Origin: an uncultured Holophagaceae bacterium
GTDB taxonomy: Bacteria > Acidobacteriota > Holophagae > Holophagales > Holophagaceae
Length of the DNA stretch: 64,000 nucleotides
Direction of reading: 5' to 3'
Assembly: GCA_903857495.1 (NCBI GenBank)
Contig: CAIOFF010000023.1
Coordinates: forward strand, 32,279 to 96,278
Under the pieces are notes generated by a model. It worked only from the letters and a program-made list of their open reading frames with translations, did not search any database and was not told where the DNA came from. How positions within the stretch are numbered: the stretch's first letter is position 1; every line of letters starts with the position of its first letter. The position numbers were made by a program, and so were the translations under genes. This document shows positions 43,061-50,929 of this stretch, piece after piece.

Positions 43061-43678
43061 TCAGTCCTTGATCAGGGACAGATGCACGTTCTCGAGACAG
43101 CTGCGGATGAAGCCCATGGCGTCCCTCAGGATGGGTTGGCCGTGACCGGGATAGATGCTCTTGATGTCGAGCCCCGCGAGACGCTCCAGCGAGCTTACAT
43201 AGGTCTTCGGATAGGCGCCGAGGTGATCTGAGATCCGGTAGAGGGTGTCCCCTGAGAACAGGGTGCCGCTCTCCGGCAGGTAGACGCAGAGCGAGTCCTC
43301 CGAGTGGCCCGGCGTGTGCAGCAGCTTCCCGAGCTGGTCGCCCACCATGAGGAACATGCCGTCATGGACCCTGTTGTAGCGTGAGCCGAAGGCCTTCCAG
43401 GCGAACGTCTCCGGGTGGAACTGCTGCTCGAGGCCGGGCAGGCCGCCCGTGTGGTCGAAGTGTTCGTGGGTGAGGATGACCTGCTCCACGGACTTCTTCC
43501 CGATGCCCTTGGAGGGCAGCGCCATCTCCCGCAGGAAATAGGCGAGGTTCTCGGGGTTGGTGCTGCCGGTGTCGATGAGGGTGTTGCGATCCGAGGCGGT
43601 GTTGTTCTCGCCCAGGATCCAGTAGGAGACGCAGGCATAGTCCGAGGGGTCGTCCCGATGGAGGGGCAGGACGCGCAT
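43061..43678 (-). CDS. Metallo-beta-lactamase-fold hydrolase
   Basis: This 205-aa protein shows the MBL metal motifs in order: LTHEHFDHTGG (H-x-H-x-D-H), TPGHSEDSLCVYLP (the next His), LFSGDTLYR (Asp ligand) and IYPGHGQPI (last His). The layout resembles glyoxalase II-like hydrolases. The N-terminus starts MRVLPLHRDDPSDYACVSYW without signal peptide, so it is cytoplasmic. The substrate is unknown. It sits between a CheR-like gene (3-bp spacer) and the deacetylase-like gene (6-bp spacer), suggesting one four-gene minus-strand operon, 44296 to 41967. Confidence 0.88.
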   Translation of the reverse strand: MRVLPLHRDDPSDYACVSYWILGENNTASDRNTLIDTGSTNPENLAYFLREMALPSKGIGKKSVEQVILTHEHFDHTGGLPGLEQQFHPETFAWKAFGSRYNRVHDGMFLMVGDQLGKLLHTPGHSEDSLCVYLPESGTLFSGDTLYRISDHLGAYPKTYVSSLERLAGLDIKSIYPGHGQPILRDAMGFIRSCLENVHLSLIKD

Positions 43679-43681
43679 GGC

Positions 43682-44296
43682 TCAGGCTTCCGGCTTCTGA
43701 TAGAGCGGCGTGCCCCGTTCCACCTGCTTGAAACGGGTGGCGAAGGCTGGCGGGATCGCCTGGTTCCCGTCCACGGCCAGGAAGCCCCCGGGTAGCAGGG
43801 TCTCGTGGAACATCTCCAGCACCTTCACCTGGTCGGCGGGCGAGAAGTGCATCAGCACGTTCTTGCAGACGATCAGAGAGTAGCCCGTCTCCGGGGGTGC
43901 CAGGGTCAGCAGGTCATGCTGGATGTAGCGGACCCGCTCCCGGATCGAAGAGATCAGCCGGAACACCTCCGGGCTCTCCGTGGGCTCGAAGTACTGCTCA
44001 CGATGGGCCTGCGGCACCCAGAAGATGTCCTGGCGACTGTACTCGGCGGCCCGGATCTTGTCGGCGAACTGGGCGTAGTTGCTCTCCTCATAGTCCGTGG
44101 CGAGGATGTCCAGGTTGCGGTATTGAAAGGAGCCCAGCTTCGAGGCGAACAGGATGGCGAGGGTGAAGGGCTCCTCGCCGGAGGCGCAGCCGGCATCCCA
44201 GATGCGCATCACCCGGGAGTGGCTGATGGCCGGTATGACGTGCTCCCCAATGGCATTCAGGGCGTCGGTGTCACGGAAGAAGGATGTGTAGGCCAT
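43682..44296 (-). CDS. CheR-like methyltransferase lacking the N-terminal domain
   Basis: This 204-aa protein starts MAYTSFFRDTDALNAI, which corresponds to the point in CheR where the SAM domain begins (T-S-F-F-R-D). The usual N-terminal helical domain is absent. An in-frame TGA lies two codons before the ATG, so no longer form exists in this frame. SAM-binding features are RIWDAGCASGEEPFTLAIL (motif I) and NLDILATDYEESN (post I), then YSLIVCKNVLMHFSPADQ, which is CheR-like (C-R-N-V-L-I-Y-F in typical proteins, here C-K-N-V-L-M-H-F). It may methylate something other than chemoreceptors, or be a decayed copy. It is the first gene of a small minus-strand operon next to the chemotaxis cluster. 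Confidence 0.8.
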   Translation of the reverse strand: MAYTSFFRDTDALNAIGEHVIPAISHSRVMRIWDAGCASGEEPFTLAILFASKLGSFQYRNLDILATDYEESNYAQFADKIRAAEYSRQDIFWVPQAHREQYFEPTESPEVFRLISSIRERVRYIQHDLLTLAPPETGYSLIVCKNVLMHFSPADQVKVLEMFHETLLPGGFLAVDGNQAIPPAFATRFKQVERGTPLYQKPEA

Positions 44297-44961
44297 GGCT
44301 CACGGGGCAATCAAGTGGAACAAGGGAGAAGACGTGGCAAGGGTGAGCCACCGGGGAACGAGGGCAGACAGTCAGACCTGATCCGGGCCCGGAGCCTCGA
44401 GATCTTCGGTCATGCACTCGGCATCGGCGGGGGCGGTCGGGGACATGAGGTTGGGTCATTCCGACCAAACCACGGACCCGCGCACGCCTTTTTCAGAACC
44501 GACCGAAGCGACTAGTGGAAGATGTTTTATCGTTTTTTTCAGCATAATAGACAAAAAATTGACCGACAAAACAACAATTTAATATATTTTGAAATATCAA
44601 TAACTCTAATATTTTTATTACTTAATATCTTTATAAATACATTCGAGTCGATATTCAACTTAATTGAGAGGGACGTCGATTGGAGAGGGACAGGCTTCCT
44701 TACCCCCCTGTCTTCTGCTGGTCTCTCCATGATACCTGCACTCCCCAGCCTCCCAGTCGATCCAAGGGTCGGTGGTCAGCCTGCCTGCGCGGCGGGGTCC
44801 GCAAGCCGCCAGTCCCATGGGAGGGGGGCCGTTCCCGCTCCGATGTCCCGTCACCTGAGCCTTCCACCTTTGAGCGGGTAGGCGCAAGCCCTGCCCTCCT
44901 GCGCTGCTCCCACGCCATTCCCTTCTCTATCTCTACCCTCCGCTTTATAAGGAGTTCCATC
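44297..44961 (+). promoter_or_regulatory. Gene-free 665-bp spacer with AT-rich island, probable chemotaxis operon promoter and leader
   Basis: It separates the divergent CheR-like gene from the receptor gene. The segment 44520-44665 is extremely AT-rich (TTTAATATATTTTGAAATATC, many TATAAT-like boxes), in sharp contrast to its surroundings, and offers several possible -10 elements. A GC-rich leader of roughly 280 bases follows (44680-44961) before the receptor start, with hairpin-capable pieces such as GCGGCGGGGTCCGCAAGCCGC (about 44791-44811). I could not match the leader to a known riboswitch. The open frame 44522-44881 has composition unlike genes here and is not called. Confidence 0.5.
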
Positions 44962-47900
44962 ATGCGATTGCTCGATAACACCAAGATCGGACCCAAACTC
45001 ATCGGGGCCTTCCTCGTCCTGGCCGCCCTGCTCGCCGGCATGGGCTTCATGGCCGTCAACAAGATCCACGCCATCGAAGAGGCCGACACCAAGATGTACC
45101 ACGCCATGACCGTGCCACTCAGCGAGCTTGGGGACATGATGCAGCTGTTCCAGCGCCAGCGCATCAACCTCCGGGACGCCATCATGACCGGTGACACCGA
45201 GAAGTTTGGGGGCCGGATCAAGGAGATCGAGGGCGATCTCAACAAGGCCGAAGCCTCCTTCGAGAAGACGATCCTCTCCGACAAGGTGCGGGATGGCTTC
45301 AAGGTCTACAAGGCCGCCAACGCCAAGTTCGATGACGTCCAGACAAGGTGCCTGGCCCTGGCCAAGGCCGGCAAGAGCAAGGACGCCGAAGCCCTCATGC
45401 GGGGCGAGGGCGCCAAGGAGCAGGCGGACGTGGTCAAGGCGCTGGATGACCTGCAGAACGCCAAGCTGAGCGCCGCCAAGAAGGTGGCCGAGGACAATAC
45501 CGTCCTGGCCACCACGGCCAGCACGATGATGTATACGATCATGGGCATCGCGGTGCTGTTCGCGATCGGCATCGGCCTGATCCTCACCAAGTCCATCACC
45601 GGCCCCCTGTCGAAGGGCGTCGAGATGATGAAGGAGATGGCCAAGGGCCACCTCGGCATGCGGCTGCACATGGACCGCAAGGACGAGATCGGCGAGCTGG
45701 CCGGGGCCATGGACGGCTTCACCGACAACCTCCAGAGCATCGTGGGCGGCCTGCAGCAGATCTCCAATGGCGACCTGAGCCGGGAGTGGGTGGCCGCGGA
45801 CGACAAGGACGAGATCGCGCCGGCCCTCAAGCAGGTCCGCGCCAACCTCCAGGCCCTCGTGGCCGACGCCGCCCTGCTCAACCAGGCGGCCGTGGATGGC
45901 AAGCTGGCCACCCGCGCCGATGCCAACAAGCACCAGGGCGAGTACCGCAAGATCGTGCAGGGCGTCAACGACTGCCTCGACGCCGTCATCGGCCCCCTCA
46001 ACGTGGCCGCGGGCTACGTGGACCGCATCTCCAAGGGCGACATTCCCCCCAAGATCACCGACAAGTACAACGGCGACTTCAACGAGATCAAGAACAACCT
46101 CAACCAGTGCGTGGATGCCGTGAACGCCCTCGTGGCTGACGCCGCCATGCTCAGTGTCGCCGCCGTGGAGGGCAAGCTGGCCACCCGTGCCGATGCCACC
46201 AAGCACCAGGGCGACTTCCGCAAGATCGTGCAGGGTGTGGACGACTGCCTCGACGCCGTCATCGGCCCCCTCAACGTGGCCGCCGGTTACGTGGACCGCA
46301 TCTCCAAGGGCGACATCCCCCCCAAGATCACTGACAAGTACAACGGCGACTTCAACGAGATCAAGAACAACCTCAACCAGTGTGTGGACGCCGTCAACGC
46401 CCTCGTGGCGGACGCCGCCATGCTCAGTGTCGCCGCCGTGGAAGGCAAGCTGGCCACCCGCGCTGACGCCACCAAGCACCAGGGTGACTTCCGCAAGATC
46501 GTGCAGGGCGTGGATGACTGCCTGGATGCCGTCATCGGCCCCCTGAACGTGGCCGCGGGCTATGTGGACCGCATCTCCAAGGGCGATATCCCCCCCAAGA
46601 TCACCGACAAGTACAACGGCGACTTCAACGAGATCAAGAACAACCTGAACCAGTGTGTGGATGCCGTGAACGCCCTCGTGGCGGATGCGAACACGCTCAA
46701 TGTCGCGGCCGTGGAGGGCAAGCTGGCCACCCGTGCCGACGCCTCCAAGCACCAGGGCGACTTCCGCAAGATCGTGCAGGGCGTCAACGAGTGCCTCGAC
46801 GCGGTCATCGGCCCCCTCAACGTGGCCGCCGGCTACGTGGACCGCATCTCCAAGGGCGACATTCCCCCGAAGATCACGGACAAGTACAACGGCGACTTCA
46901 ACGAGATCAAGAACAACCTCAACCAGGCTGTGGACGCCGTCAACGCCCTCGTGGCGGACGCCGCCATGCTCAGTGTCGCCGCAGTGGAGGGCAAGCTGGC
47001 CACCCGCGCCGACGCCTCCAAGCACCAGGGCGACTTCCGCAAGATCGTGCAGGGCGTGGACGACTGCCTCGACGCCGTCATCGGCCCCCTGAACGTGGCC
47101 GCCGGCTATGTAGACCGCATCTCCAAGGGCGACATCCCCGCCAAGATCACGGACAAGTACAACGGCGACTTCAACGTGCTCAAGAACAACCTCAACCAGT
47201 GCATCGACGCGGTGAACGCCCTCGTCGGGGACGCCGGCATGCTGGCCAATGCTGGTGTGGAAGGCAAGCTCAAGACCCGGGCCGACGCCTCCAAGCACCA
47301 GGGTGACTTCCAGAAGGTGGTCCAGGGCGTGAACGACACCCTCGACGCGGTCATCGGCCCCCTCAACGTGGCTGCCGGCTACATCGACCGCATCGGCAAG
47401 GGCGAGGTGCCACCGAAGATCACGGACGAGTACAACGGCGACTTCAACACCATCAAGAACAACATCAACGCCTGTGTCGACGGCCTCCAGGGCCTCGTCG
47501 AAGCCAACAACGTCATCCAGCTCATGAGCCAGAACGACTTCACCTCCCAGATCAAGGGCAACTACCAGGGGGTCTACGCGGAGCTGGGCAAGGCCATCAA
47601 CGAGACCATCACGCAGATGCGCGAGGCGCTGATCCAGGTCCAGGAAGGGGCCATGGCCATCGCCTCGGCTTCGGGTGAGATCGCCATGGGCAACCAGGAC
47701 CTCAGCAGCCGGACGGAAGAGCAGGCGGCCAACCTCGAAGAGACCGCCAGCGGCCTGGAGCAGATCACCAGCAACGTGAACCTGACGGCGGACAACGCCC
47801 AGTCCGCCAATACGGAGGCCGTCAAGGCCCGCCAGGTGGCCCAGGACGGCGGCACCGCCGTCACCCAGGTCATCGCCGCGATGGAATCCATCAACGAGAG

Positions 47901-48594
47901 CAGCGCCAAGATCAACGAGATCATCGGCGTGGTGGATGAGATCGCCTTCCAGACCAACCTGCTGGCGCTCAACGCGGCAGTGGAAGCGGCCCGGGCCGGT
48001 GAGCAGGGACGCGGCTTCGCGGTGGTCGCCGCCGAGGTCCGGAACCTGGCCAAGCGCAGCGCCGACGCCGCCAAGGAGATCAAGGTCCTGATCCGTGAGA
48101 GCGTGACCAAGTCCATGGACGGCAGCAAGGTGGCCGCTCACGCGGGCGAGACGATCCAGGAAGTGGTGGCGAATGTCCAGCGCGTGACGGCCCTCGTGGG
48201 CGAGATCGCGGGCGCCACGCAGGAGCAGAGCACCGGCCTCATCGAGCTCAACAAGGCCGTGGTGCAGATGGACGAAGTGACCCAGCAGAACGCGGCCCTG
48301 GTCGAACAGGCCGCCGCCGCCGCGGAGACCCTGGACAGCCAGGCCCACACCCTGGCCGAAGTGGTCTCGCGCTTCAAGACCGGTGCGGAATCCCGGCGCT
48401 CGGAACCCGCGCGGGCCAGTGTTGCGGCGCATCCCGCCGCCGGCCGGCGCGCCCAGGCGCCCGCCCGCAAGGCCATGGCGACCAGCGGCGCCCGCAGTGC
48501 CGTCAAGGGAGCCGCTCTCCCCGAACTGGGTACCACCAAGAAGCCCGTGGCCACCCCCAAGAGCGATGACGACGGGCAGTGGGAATCGTTCTGA
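44962..48594 (+). CDS. Poly-HAMP methyl-accepting chemotaxis protein
   Basis: This 1210-aa receptor starts at ATG 44962 with AAGGAG at 44949-44954. A first membrane helix (about residues 13-30) is followed by a four-helix-bundle-type periplasmic domain to about 185 and a second helix at about 188-209. A canonical HAMP (about 210-262) and a second HAMP-like unit (about 263-298) precede six tandem 91-residue modules at residues 299-844, each looking like two linked HAMPs (GKLATRAD... and [15 protein letters not shown]...). One more HAMP-like unit leads to the signalling domain, whose hairpin ([20 protein letters not shown] and [11 protein letters not shown]) is at about 993-1030. The C-terminal QWESF resembles the pentapeptide tether for CheR/CheB. 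Adaptation enzymes cheR, cheD and cheB lie in the same operon. Confidence 0.92.
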   Translation: MRLLDNTKIGPKLIGAFLVLAALLAGMGFMAVNKIHAIEEADTKMYHAMTVPLSELGDMMQLFQRQRINLRDAIMTGDTEKFGGRIKEIEGDLNKAEASFEKTILSDKVRDGFKVYKAANAKFDDVQTRCLALAKAGKSKDAEALMRGEGAKEQADVVKALDDLQNAKLSAAKKVAEDNTVLATTASTMMYTIMGIAVLFAIGIGLILTKSITGPLSKGVEMMKEMAKGHLGMRLHMDRKDEIGELAGAMDGFTDNLQSIVGGLQQISNGDLSREWVAADDKDEIAPALKQVRANLQALVADAALLNQAAVDGKLATRADANKHQGEYRKIVQGVNDCLDAVIGPLNVAAGYVDRISKGDIPPKITDKYNGDFNEIKNNLNQCVDAVNALVADAAMLSVAAVEGKLATRADATKHQGDFRKIVQGVDDCLDAVIGPLNVAAGYVDRISKGDIPPKITDKYNGDFNEIKNNLNQCVDAVNALVADAAMLSVAAVEGKLATRADATKHQGDFRKIVQGVDDCLDAVIGPLNVAAGYVDRISKGDIPPKITDKYNGDFNEIKNNLNQCVDAVNALVADANTLNVAAVEGKLATRADASKHQGDFRKIVQGVNECLDAVIGPLNVAAGYVDRISKGDIPPKITDKYNGDFNEIKNNLNQAVDAVNALVADAAMLSVAAVEGKLATRADASKHQGDFRKIVQGVDDCLDAVIGPLNVAAGYVDRISKGDIPAKITDKYNGDFNVLKNNLNQCIDAVNALVGDAGMLANAGVEGKLKTRADASKHQGDFQKVVQGVNDTLDAVIGPLNVAAGYIDRIGKGEVPPKITDEYNGDFNTIKNNINACVDGLQGLVEANNVIQLMSQNDFTSQIKGNYQGVYAELGKAINETITQMREALIQVQEGAMAIASASGEIAMGNQDLSSRTEEQAANLEETASGLEQITSNVNLTADNAQSANTEAVKARQVAQDGGTAVTQVIAAMESINESSAKINEIIGVVDEIAFQTNLLALNAAVEAARAGEQGRGFAVVAAEVRNLAKRSADAAKEIKVLIRESVTKSMDGSKVAAHAGETIQEVVANVQRVTALVGEIAGATQEQSTGLIELNKAVVQMDEVTQQNAALVEQAAAAAETLDSQAHTLAEVVSRFKTGAESRRSEPARASVAAHPAAGRRAQAPARKAMATSGARSAVKGAALPELGTTKKPVATPKSDDDGQWESF
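45856..47493 (+). repeat. Six tandem 273-bp repeats inside the receptor gene
   Basis: Unit starts are at 45856, 46129, 46402, 46675, 46948 and 47221, each exactly 273 bp (91 codons). Units 2, 3, 4 and 5 are nearly identical at the DNA level, differing mostly at third codon positions, while unit 1 and unit 6 are more diverged. The pattern suggests expansion by unequal recombination from the middle outwards. Confidence 0.95.
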
Positions 48595-48672
48595 TTCCCA
48601 CGCCGTCGTCCACCCGCTCTCGTGCACTGACCACCCTTCCAGTCCCCAACAAGGACCCCTTCGGAGAACACC

Positions 48673-49173
48673 ATGGCTACCACTGAAGCCAGTTCCCAGG
48701 CGCTCCAGCAGGTGTTGTGCTTCGCCCTCGCGGGCGAAGCCTACGCCCTGCCGATCCTGAAAGTCCGGGAGATCCAGGCCCAGGCCACCATCACCCGGAT
48801 CCCCAAGGCGCCGCCCTACATGCCCGGCGTCATCAACCTGCGGGGCGCCATCGTCCCCATTCTCGAGCTGCGCCACCGCTTCTCCCTGGGGGCGGCGCCC
48901 GAGGACACTCGGCCCGTCATCGTCATCGTCGAGGTCCAAGGCAGGACCGTCGGCATCCGGGTGGACTCCGTCTCTGATGTGCTCGACCTGGATCCCGGCT
49001 CCATCCGCCCTGCTCCGGAGCTCGGCACGCAGACTGCCCTGGGCCGCGAGTTCATCGCGGGCCTCGCGACCCTCCCGGGGGCTGCGGGCACGGACTCCAT
49101 GCTGATCCTGCTCGACCTGGACCGCCTGCTCACGGACAACGAGCTCGTGGCCCTCGAATCCGCGACGACCTGA
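48673..49173 (+). CDS. cheW: Chemotaxis coupling protein CheW
   Basis: This 166-aa CheW links receptors to CheA. It has the SH3-like double beta-barrel fold: VLCFALAGEAYALPILKVREI at the N-terminus, ITRIPKAPPYMPGVINLRGAIVPILELR (the family signature N-L-R-G), VEVQGRTVGIRVDSVSDVLDL, and MLILLDLDRLL near the end. Length is typical. It lies 78 bp after the receptor stop and 4 bp before the STAS gene, within the chemotaxis operon. Confidence 0.95.
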   Translation: MATTEASSQALQQVLCFALAGEAYALPILKVREIQAQATITRIPKAPPYMPGVINLRGAIVPILELRHRFSLGAAPEDTRPVIVIVEVQGRTVGIRVDSVSDVLDLDPGSIRPAPELGTQTALGREFIAGLATLPGAAGTDSMLILLDLDRLLTDNELVALESATT

Positions 49174-49177
49174 CCCC

Positions 49178-49480
49178 ATGACCAAGAAACCGGCTGCCGC
49201 TCCCAAATCGCTTGCCCTTGAGGGCGATCTGGATGTCTTCTCCGTTCACCAGCAGTGGGAGCAGGCGCAGCCCCTGATGGCCGCGGACTCGGGCACCGTC
49301 GAGGTGGATCTCTCCGGCATCGGGGACATGGACCTCTCCGGTCTCCAGCTGCTTAGCGTCATGGATCGCGATCTGCGCGCCCGGGGCGTTGAGCTCAAGC
49401 TGACCGGCATCAAGGACGAGTGGAAGGCCCGCTTCCTCCCTCTGGGGATGGCGGGCCTGTTCGGCGGAGATCATCCATGA
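49178..49480 (+). CDS. STAS-domain protein in chemotaxis operon
   Basis: This 100-aa protein has a STAS (anti-sigma-factor-antagonist-like) fold: LALEGDLDVFSVHQQWEQ, then VEVDLSGIGDMDLSGLQLLSVMDR, the region where SpoIIAA-type proteins carry the phosphorylatable Ser (here D-L-S-G-L), then VELKLTGIKDEWKARFLPLGM. Such STAS genes are found in some chemotaxis clusters, where their role is unclear; NTP binding, protein docking or a partner-switching input are possibilities. It overlaps the next gene by 4 bp (ATGA), so it is coupled to the soluble receptor. Confidence 0.85.
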   Translation: MTKKPAAAPKSLALEGDLDVFSVHQQWEQAQPLMAADSGTVEVDLSGIGDMDLSGLQLLSVMDRDLRARGVELKLTGIKDEWKARFLPLGMAGLFGGDHP

Positions 49481-50544
49481 GCCGATGGTTCTCCAGCAGC
49501 GCCGCCTCGGGACCCACCTCCGACCAGCTTCCGTCCCCGACGGCGCCGGCCGGGGTGCCCCGGGAGGCCCTACTCCGCCTGGCCTCCCGCGAGGCGGACA
49601 TGCTGGAAAGCCAGGTCAACTTCCTGAAGCCAGAGCTGCTCCAGGCGGACAACCTGGTCGGCGAGGCAGCCCGCACCCTGGGCGAGGCCCTGCGGACCCT
49701 GGACCGCAGTGTGCAGCACCAGCACTCGCTGGCTTCCGAGATCCAGGTCGCCATGGCCCTCAGCATCGAGGGCGGTGGAGGTGGCGGCTTCGATGCCGTG
49801 AGCACCTCCATCATGGGCACCCTCGACGGCTTCGTGGTGAGCATGATGGACATCTCCAAGTCGTCCATGCAGCTGGTGGCCGAGGTCGAGGACATCCGGA
49901 AGCGCTCCGAGCAGATGGAGAACATGCTGGGCGAGCTGGCCGAGATCGCCGGCCGGACCCACCTGCTCTCCCTCAACGCCAACATCGAAGCCGCCCACGC
50001 CCGCAAGTTCGGCGCGGGCTTCGCCGTGGTGGCGGGCGAGGTCTCCAAGCTGGCCGACCGCAGCACCAGCCTCAGCTCCACCATCCAGGAGCAGATCAGC
50101 GGCACCCGGATGGCCCTGGAGCGCACAGACTCCCATGTGCAGTCCATCGCCAGCAAGGATCTCAACATCGCCATCGCGTCCAAGGGCGAGTCCCTCCGGC
50201 TCGTCCAGGCCCTGGAGGCCAGCAATCAGCGGGTGAAGGTGCTGGTGGGTGAGCTCGAGGCCAATGCCCGCATCATCGAAGATCAGGTCGGCCATGTGGT
50301 GCGCAGCCTGCAGTTCGAGGATCTCGTGCACCAGACCCTGCAGGCCTGCCTGCGGGAGCTTGACAACCTCATGGCCCAGGCGCTGGCCTGGCGTGCCTTC
50401 CAGCAGGCCCTGACCGCCGGGGGCTCGGAAACCGCCGCCCTGGCCGAGCTGGACAGCACCCTTGAGGGCATCGAAGCCAACCGGGTGCGCTTCAGCGCGG
50501 TCAAGAGCGACTCGCTCGCCGCCGGCGATGTAGACCTTTTCTGA
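49477..50544 (+). CDS. Soluble MCP-like receptor with CheZ-like motif
   Basis: This 355-aa protein has no transmembrane helices. It starts at ATG 49477, overlapping the STAS stop (ATGA). The N-terminal 85 residues are helical. The middle resembles a shortened MCP signalling domain: MVVSMMDISK-like helix, EIAGRTHLLSLNANIEAAHARK (hairpin tip) and GAGFAVVAGEVSKLADRS. The C-terminal helix has SLQFEDLVHQTLQ, where Asp282 and Gln286 are spaced as in the CheZ active site (D-L-x-x-Q). It could therefore act as a cytosolic receptor or CheY-P phosphatase, or both (inference). The last residues are DVDLF. It lies between the STAS gene and cheY, and no cheZ, cheC or cheX is seen. Confidence 0.82.
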   Translation: MSRWFSSSAASGPTSDQLPSPTAPAGVPREALLRLASREADMLESQVNFLKPELLQADNLVGEAARTLGEALRTLDRSVQHQHSLASEIQVAMALSIEGGGGGGFDAVSTSIMGTLDGFVVSMMDISKSSMQLVAEVEDIRKRSEQMENMLGELAEIAGRTHLLSLNANIEAAHARKFGAGFAVVAGEVSKLADRSTSLSSTIQEQISGTRMALERTDSHVQSIASKDLNIAIASKGESLRLVQALEASNQRVKVLVGELEANARIIEDQVGHVVRSLQFEDLVHQTLQACLRELDNLMAQALAWRAFQQALTAGGSETAALAELDSTLEGIEANRVRFSAVKSDSLAAGDVDLF

Positions 50545-50559
50545 CCAGGAGCCGAAACG

Positions 50560-50922
50560 ATGAGCCCATGCATCCTCACGGTCGACGACTCGAGCACGAT
50601 GCGCCAGATGATCACCTTCACGCTCAAGAGCGCGAACTTCGAGGTCGTCGAGGCGGGCGATGGTGTCGAGGCCCTGGAGGTCGCCCCGGGCAAGAAGCTG
50701 TCCCTCATCATCACGGACGTGAACATGCCGCGCATGGACGGCATCACCCTCGTGCAGCGGCTGCGCGCCCTCCCGGAGTTCAAGTTCACGCCCATCCTGG
50801 TGCTGACCACGGAATCGGACGCGAGCATGAAGATGAAGGGCAAGGAAGCCGGCGCCACGGGATGGATCGTGAAACCCTTCAGCCCCGAGAAACTCCTTGA
50901 AGTGGTGAACAAAGTCATCTGA
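50560..50922 (+). CDS. cheY: Chemotaxis response regulator CheY
   Basis: This 120-aa single receiver domain starts ILTVDDSSTMRQM. The acidic pair is Asp9-Asp10, the phospho-acceptor Asp53 is in LIITDVNMPRMDG, and the switch Thr is in LVLTTESD. TGWIVKPFSPEKL carries the conserved Lys. The D-D-S-S-T-M-R start is the CheY motif seen in many chemotaxis operons. It is expected to be phosphorylated by the CheA encoded immediately downstream (7 bp) and to bind the flagellar switch or another output. It lies 15 bp after the soluble receptor. Confidence 0.95.
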   Translation: MSPCILTVDDSSTMRQMITFTLKSANFEVVEAGDGVEALEVAPGKKLSLIITDVNMPRMDGITLVQRLRALPEFKFTPILVLTTESDASMKMKGKEAGATGWIVKPFSPEKLLEVVNKVI

Positions 50923-50929
50923 GGTTCCC

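Noticed and set aside
44522..44881. Open frame of 119 codons in the AT-rich island and GC leader
   Set aside because: Composition changes abruptly within the frame, no ribosome site is seen and the product has no similarity; best read as non-coding.
44680..44961. Cyclic-di-GMP (GEMM) or other riboswitch in the receptor leader
   Set aside because: I looked for the conserved GEMM core and for cobalamin and glycine motifs and did not find convincing matches; only generic hairpins are visible.
44851..49206. Minus-strand open frame of about 1450 codons opposite the receptor, cheW and STAS genes
   Set aside because: It is a shadow created by strong GC-ending codon use and the 273-bp repeats; its product is a low-complexity H/G/V-rich sequence without domains.
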